A stretch of DNA of 64,000 nt from Paramacrobiotus metropolitanus (taxonomy: Eukaryota; Tardigrada; Eutardigrada; Parachela; Macrobiotidae): positions 248,001 to 312,000 of the forward strand of contig NW_026570354.1 in assembly GCF_019649055.1 (NCBI RefSeq). Direction: 5' to 3'. The number at the start of each line of letters is the position of its first letter. The first letter of the stretch is position 1. Under the pieces are notes generated by a model. The model was not told the DNA's origin, made no database searches, and worked only from the letters and a program-made list of their open reading frames with translations. The translations under genes and the position numbers were made by a program. Shown in pieces: positions 59,931-64,000 of this stretch.

Positions 59931-60355
59931 AGTCCAAACACAATAGCTTTATTCCGCGTAGTCTGGCTCAAGGTGCACAGTGTTTTGAAGGTCGGGCAGC
60001 CGAGGTCGTCAAGGTTCTTGACGGTAGGTACGTACTTCTCAAAAAGCCGGCACTTTTCCAGTCCTTTGGAATAAAACGCACAGTCCACGGGCCGTAGATT
60101 TATACGGTCAAAAATCTCTTCGATGGCGTCAGCCACTTGGTTCCACAAAAGGTCACCGGCTGTATTCCACACCAGACCGTGGGAATGTCGGGCTTGTTGT
60201 TGCAAAAGTTTACTGTGCAATGCTGCGAACGTTGGTAGAGTGAAAGAGAATTCGCCAGAGACTCCACGAGACGGAACAAAAAAAGCTAATTTTTTGACGT
60301 ACTTCTGTTTATTAATAATAAACCAGTCAGCATCAAGAACAACTTTTACAGCCAT
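59918..60355 (-). CDS. Conserved virus/transposon-associated protein (KGLEK/DLGCP family)
   Basis: 145 residues from ATG 60355. It begins AVKVVLDADWFIINKQKYVK and contains GLVWN, FYSKGLEKCRLFEKY and KNLDDLGCPTF. This motif series recurs in proteins of arthropod and other invertebrate Polinton-like elements and large DNA viruses as I know them. The leading Asp and overall layout suggest an RNase-H-like/DEDD nuclease fold, but that is inference. It is the first gene of the leftward accessory cluster and is divergent from the PC4-like gene. Its last 13 bases overlap the start of the TBP-like gene. Confidence 0.65.
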   Translation of the reverse strand: MAVKVVLDADWFIINKQKYVKKLAFFVPSRGVSGEFSFTLPTFAALHSKLLQQQARHSHGLVWNTAGDLLWNQVADAIEEIFDRINLRPVDCAFYSKGLEKCRLFEKYVPTVKNLDDLGCPTFKTLCTLSQTTRNKAIVFGLWLP

Positions 60356-60689
60356 GGCTGCAACTCCGAAACGGTGAAACTGATTTCGTTCCACGTTTGC
60401 CGCAGTTCGATTCGTTAAAAGACGGCAATTGTTACTTCCCGCAGCACATTTTCATTTTGTGACTTTGCAAGCACTCATTTCCACAATTGTGCCGCAGCAA
60501 AGCACAGTCCCAGAGACGGGCCGCACATGTACCCCAATGTGACGCAAAAAAGCTCATTCTGAAAAGTGCGCTTTTGAACCTCACAACCGCAGCTAATGGT
60601 TGCATTTTGTGAAAAGTCCGCTGTCAGTTTTGTTGTCAACCGTCAGTTGCAACATTTTCGTTTACTGTTCAGTTCTAATTTTTTAAACC
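60356..60689. promoter_or_regulatory. Divergent promoter region of the viral accessory genes
   Basis: 334 bases between two divergent ATGs. The 10-mer CATTTTGTGA occurs twice in the same orientation (60453-60462 and 60603-60612). Related words GAAAAGTGCGC and GAAAAGTCCGC occur at about 60561 and 60612. There is no canonical TATA box at a normal distance; TTTTTTAAA lies immediately before the plus-strand ATG. Confidence 0.4.
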
Positions 60690-61770
60690 ATGGATGTCAT
60701 ATTTTCCTCCTTTCTCGGTACCGATGCCAAGGGCACTACTGCGGATGTTCCGGCTCCTGTTGTGCGCCAGGATGCCATTCATCCGAAACGAAAGAGTCCG
60801 GACGTTGTACCCGCCAAACAGCCTGAAGTCGCTGGCAGCAAACCTGGAAAAGATGACCTTTGAAAGCTCCCAGCAAGAAGCTGAAGACTAAGCCGAAAGC
60901 TGCAGCTGTTCCGGAATTCGAAATCGTCCCCAAGTTAAACTACGGATGTACAAGGAAAAGCCCGCATTTCTAGACGGCCAGTTTGCGGTTTACAAAATTG
61001 GCTACGACAAATTCATTAGCGTTCGCACCTCGGCGTACGGTAACTTTACTTGGTTGGCTGTCACCATTGGAGAATGGAAGGAGGTGGGTCCCGATACCTG
61101 GGAGAAAACGGCCAAGCATATTACGCTAAATGAGCGCCAGTTCCATCGGCTAGCGGGGATCATTATGTCGGGAAAGGGCGACCTGGATGACCTGGCCAAA
61201 TTGCCCACCACGGACGACTGCCAGCTGACTGCTGCTAAGTACAACTTGGGCAACGGATTGTACTTCACTTGGAGCCGATTCAACCGCTCCAATCTGGCCA
61301 CCATCCGTAACTATACCAAGAACGAGGCCGGCGATATGATTCCGACCAAGCGTGGCATCAGCTTTGGGCAGAAAGCGTTTGACGGACTGAAAAAATCCTG
61401 AAAGAAATGACCTTGTTCCAGGAAGCGGCAAAGTTGAAAGACAGCCCACCAATGGATGGTTTGGATTACGTTGGGTTGAAGCCTGCGGTCAGCCAGATGC
61501 TCCTGGCCCAGATTGCGAAGCATCGGTCATCGACCTGTGGTCCGTGTCATCTGCCGGACTCCGACGAACCACACATCTGCAAATTCGCTAAAGTGATGGT
61601 GCAACCGACGGATGAGGAATGGAAGAAAGCGGAAGACGCCCTAAAGACCGGAAAGTATTTGGAAGCATTTTATTGGAGAATAATCGCGTCAGCAACAAGC
61701 AGGTGTGCTCATTGGATATTAACGGATTTTTTGAGAGTAATCGTGTTGAGCTTCGTAGTATGACTGTCTA
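60690..61770 (+). CDS. Protein with two PC4-like (SUB1) domains, frame-broken
   Basis: Starts ATG 60690 and ends at a stop near 61768-61770, with frame changes near 60861, 60940, 61392-61397 and about 61667. The first segment is a lysine-rich linker, as in cellular PC4. The long middle segment (60946-61401) holds PC4-like domain 1 (VYKIGYDKFISVR ... TWLAVTIGEWKEV ... HITLNERQFHRL) and domain 2 (YNLGNGLYFTWSRF ... ATIRNYT ... MIPTKRGISFGQKAFDGL). The third segment contains CGPC and an H/C cluster (DEPHICKF) that could bind zinc. PC4 proteins bind single-stranded DNA and act as transcription coactivators; viral relatives may act in replication or transcription. Each break equals one missing base, mostly beside a homopolymer. 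The gene is convergent with the protease gene and divergent from the KGLEK/TBP cluster. Confidence 0.7.
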
Positions 61771-61818
61771 ATTCTATTTTTCTACAACTAAGGTATATCC
61801 AACGACAACATTGTTTTT

Positions 61819-62328
61819 TCATTCAAGTAGTTTATTTTTTGCAGTCTGTTTAAAAAATTTGTTGTCAAATAATGAAGTGCTAATATCGAACTTGTAATTC
61901 ACATACTGACAAACCATAATATCGTTGCTACGTTGACTATCAGTGAATAAATGAACAATCTGTGGAAAGGATTCTCCACTTGCTCGCCGTAAAAGAAAAA
62001 ACATACAGTATTGACCACAAACCGAAGAAAAATTAGACTGCAGTTGTTGATTCTGCATTATTATTTTGTGACCTTTAACAAAAGAAAAATCCCCATATAC
62101 CGATATCTGCTGGCCATACGAGTCAAAATACTCGATTTGGTCCGGAGTGTCCTGGTAGAACGCAATCCAATGACTTCCCGGTTCGGCGGCTGGGTCGGAA
62201 TTGACGACTACTGCTGCTGGCAATTGACCAAGGTCTGACGGCACTTGATCGGCAGCAAACACACCCCGAAATGTCGATTTCGTTAAGGCATTGTTGGCTA
62301 GTGCCGTTTCTATTTCGGCCGTGTTCAT
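61819..62328 (-). CDS. Adenain-type cysteine protease (maturation protease of the viral element)
   Basis: 169 residues, intact. The catalytic set matches adenovirus protease: His53 in PGSHWIAFY, an acidic residue in EYFDSYG (Asp69 region), Gln97 seven residues before the nucleophile, and Cys104 in SSVCGQYC. The start TFRGVFAADQVP and the AAVVVNS strand also fit Polinton proteases. It would cleave capsid precursors; the adjacent minor capsid protein has a Gly-x-Gly site (NGSGFF). Its ATG overlaps the stop of the major capsid gene (ATGA), suggesting coupled expression. Confidence 0.92.
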   Translation of the reverse strand: MNTAEIETALANNALTKSTFRGVFAADQVPSDLGQLPAAVVVNSDPAAEPGSHWIAFYQDTPDQIEYFDSYGQQISVYGDFSFVKGHKIIMQNQQLQSNFSSVCGQYCMFFLLRRASGESFPQIVHLFTDSQRSNDIMVCQYVNYKFDISTSLFDNKFFKQTAKNKLLE

Positions 62329-63655
62329 GTCGTGAAGTCCGCAATAAGTTGCCGATGTTGATTAATTTCTAAAATAGAGTCGTAGACCATGTAGCACACC
62401 ATCATCACGGGCTTTGGTAGTGGTTTACTAAAGGAAACCGATATGCTTAAATTGCCTTGTCGAATTAAGGTCAATGGTCCCAGGCCGGTGCTCCCAGGGT
62501 GCAGTCAAAACCAAACACGCTATAGCCTTTCGCATAATCCTCCCTCGAAATACACCATTCTCCCGTAGGGTTACACTTCCGACCAAGGGTGTCCAACAGT
62601 CCATCATAGCACTCCAAAGTCAGATGCTTATCAAATTCTGCCATGTAGGGTTTAGTAGGTATACTGACTCCATCAATCTCGACGCTTATTTGCTGAACGT
62701 TACAGTGTTGAAACTGAAATGGTGATGTGTTATCTGCTCCATGGAAATCCTCGCTATTAACGAACCCGATAAGAACCACTTTAGGAGCTGTCCTATCTGT
62801 ACATTGCTGACTACTGTGCTTTGTGTGTTGGCTGGGATGTCCGAAACTCGAATAACCGTACGTTCGATATGATATTTGACCGTTTTTGTCTGCAGTTGAT
62901 TGGCCACGGCTATCATAAAGTCTGGAGCTGGAATATAGCGTCGAATCATCAATCGGGGGTTCCTAACAAAAATCTTGAATTTCTTGTCGGTATCAGCATC
63001 CCAAATACGCAGCATGAAGCTTTGTCGAGATAACACCATACGAATATTCAGGGGTACTCCGGTAATAAGAGGTTTGGTCTGGTTGAAGAGATCGGAAAAC
63101 AGCTTACCGGACAGCTGTACATAATTTTTGTTAAGGAACAGCTTTCGCCGCGCTTCCTCGCCATCATTTTTTGTGTTATCGTTGAATTCTCCGGGTGTGT
63201 CCAAGTAAAACGCCACTAGACCGTAACTGGCTCTTGATGGAATCGGTCGAGTAGCGTAACAGGCTTTCTAAATAGGCTCGGTAGGGATAATATTGTGACG
63301 CGTCCGAAATCAATCGGTTGGCCAACGTCACGTGTACAGTTTGAAATAATGAATGCAGTAAATTATTGACTGGTGCGACTCCGTCGGCATCCGTAATGAA
63401 TCTCCATGGGTCTGTCCCTTTTTCGTTTTGATCGCCACTTCCAGTTCCAAGCACAAATCCGGTAAAGCTAAAATCCGCTGGTGCTGGCCGGAATAAAAAA
63501 GAAATATCGCCGGCGGTTCCGTCTTCGGTTAACGCTGAGCTGGGGTATATCCTTTCGTGTTCAGTTCGCCAGCGGTCGGTATAGGAAGCGGGAACGGCAA
63601 ATAACTGATTTTCCAGCTGCATAGCCGGCGCGGATCCTTCTAAAATAAACGCCAT
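62325..63655 (-). CDS. Major capsid protein (double jelly-roll, Polinton/adintovirus type), frame-broken
   Basis: Starts MAFILEGSAPAMQ at 63655, just after the stop of the minor capsid gene. Segment 1 carries PVNNLLHSLFQTVHVTLANR and YPYRAYLESLLRY, hallmarks of the Polinton major capsid (often labelled F54H12.2-like in animal genomes). Segment 2 has LSGKLFSDLFNQTKPLITGV and IWDADTDKKFKIFV. Segment 3 has the PFQFQHCNVQQISVEIDG and YAKGYSVFGFDCTL region. The last segment ends in NLSISVSFSKPLPKPVMMV followed by a final beta strand. The frame changes near 63216, 62786 and 62490, each by a single base beside short runs. The whole would be roughly 440 codons, shorter than or close to known relatives. 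The four segments stay in order without internal loss, so this is a nearly complete gene. Confidence 0.85.
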
Positions 63656-63656
63656 T

Positions 63657-64000
63657 TTATAAGAAATCAGGAATGTGGCGTGGTGGTATTCTTCGAATTT
63701 TCGTAATCTTTCGTGGTCGTGCACGTTTCTTACGGACTCCTTGTCCTTCTTGTGGCTCAAATCGCTTTGCTATTGCGTCCGTTACCCGTTTCTTGGTGTC
63801 TTTAATGGCCTCAACGGCTGCTTCTTGCAGGTGGGGAGTTGCAGCTTCTAGTGCGGCTTTGGCATGCGGGGCAGCACTTCGAATAATCGGCTTGGCAATA
63901 CTGGCAATTTTGGCGAACAGGTTTTTCAAGATTTGGGGAAAGAAGCCGCTCCCGTTTTGTTGGTACGAGCCTCGGTATCGGGTAAGGGTTCCATGTCCAA
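63657..64000 (-). CDS. Minor capsid/core protein of the viral element (pX-like), 5' end beyond window
   Basis: The frame is open from the window edge to TAA at 63657-63659. It reads YRGSYQQNGSGFFPQILKN, then alanine-rich amphipathic helices (AAPHAKAALEAATPHLQEAA) and a strongly basic end (RKKRARPRKITKIRRIPPRH). The Tyr-x-Q...Gly-Ser-Gly start is typical of the small proteins encoded next to the major capsid in adintoviruses and Polintons, which resemble adenovirus core or membrane-lytic proteins. The Gly-x-Gly site may be cut by the element's own protease. There is no internal ATG, so the start lies past 64000. Confidence 0.7.
   Translation of the reverse strand, partial: GHGTLTRYRGSYQQNGSGFFPQILKNLFAKIASIAKPIIRSAAPHAKAALEAATPHLQEAAVEAIKDTKKRVTDAIAKRFEPQEGQGVRKKRARPRKITKIRRIPPRHIPDFL

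Larger units (their letters stand above)
58814..64000. mobile_element. Polinton/Maverick-type (adintovirus-like) element, left part only
   Basis: The virion module (minor capsid, double-jelly-roll major capsid, adenain-type protease) runs leftward from the window edge in tight order. It is followed by a convergent PC4-like gene and a leftward accessory cluster (KGLEK protein, TBP-like, zinc ribbon, BIR). Intronless overlapping genes contrast with the intron-rich host genes. Polymerase, integrase and packaging ATPase are not in the window. The left terminus is not defined. Several frames are broken by single bases, so it may be an inactive integrated copy or a sequence with errors. Confidence 0.85.

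Noticed and set aside
1-64000. tRNA, rRNA and known microRNA genes
   Set aside because: Scanning by eye for B-box words, rRNA cores and common animal microRNA seeds gave no candidate worth reporting. A covariance-model search would be decisive.

Overview
The window looks like nuclear DNA of an invertebrate animal. Genes are split by spliceosomal introns, third codon positions are GC-rich in exons while introns and spacers are AT-rich, and bilaterian gene families are present: a dynamin-1-like GTPase, RhoBTB, an NK4/tinman-type homeobox gene, an ARL6IP1-like ER membrane protein and Ly6/uPAR three-finger proteins. A small ecdysozoan such as a tardigrade would fit, but the sequence alone does not settle the phylum.

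Layout. At 2.4-7.5 kb two tandem paralogous genes (+) encode Ly6/uPAR-domain proteins with a transmembrane segment and a conserved acidic cytoplasmic tail. A RhoBTB gene (-) fills 8.6-12.9 kb and includes a 19-nt microexon and two single-base frame breaks. A complete 12-exon dynamin-1-like (DRP1) gene (+) lies at 18.9-22.1 kb. ARL6IP1 (-) lies at 26.1-28.5 kb and is divergent from an unrecognised three-exon gene (+) at 29.6-31.3 kb. The NK4/tinman-like homeobox gene (-) spans 41.1-48.8 kb with a 6-kb first intron.

Repeats occupy much of the rest. A dispersed element has one copy at 22.9-25.0 kb, interrupted by an exactly 1500-bp hAT-type element with an 8-bp target duplication, and an uninterrupted inverted copy at 35.7-36.4 kb. 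A minisatellite of a 10-bp unit covers 32.1-33.5 kb. A 653-bp long-TIR MITE with a 9-bp target duplication sits at 52.5-53.2 kb. Degenerate tandem repeats and a reverse-transcriptase fragment lie at 55-58.5 kb.

The right end (about 58.8 kb to the window edge) is a virus-like Polinton/Maverick (adintovirus-type) element. One block on the minus strand carries a minor capsid protein (cut by the window edge), a double-jelly-roll major capsid protein and an adenain-type protease. To the left is an accessory block. A gene on the plus strand has two PC4-like ssDNA-binding/coactivator domains. Divergent to it, a tightly overlapping minus-strand cluster encodes a conserved KGLEK/DLGCP protein, a TATA-binding-protein homologue, a zinc ribbon with an N-terminal MGCSSS myristoylation-like motif, and a BIR domain. 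A virus-like element carrying its own TBP and PC4 homologues, i.e. a possible private transcription-initiation kit, plus a BIR protein is the most unusual system here. Polymerase, integrase and packaging ATPase, if present, lie beyond the window.

Single-base frame breaks, mostly next to short homopolymers, occur in both the host RhoBTB gene and two or more viral genes. Part of the apparent damage may therefore be sequence error rather than decay.
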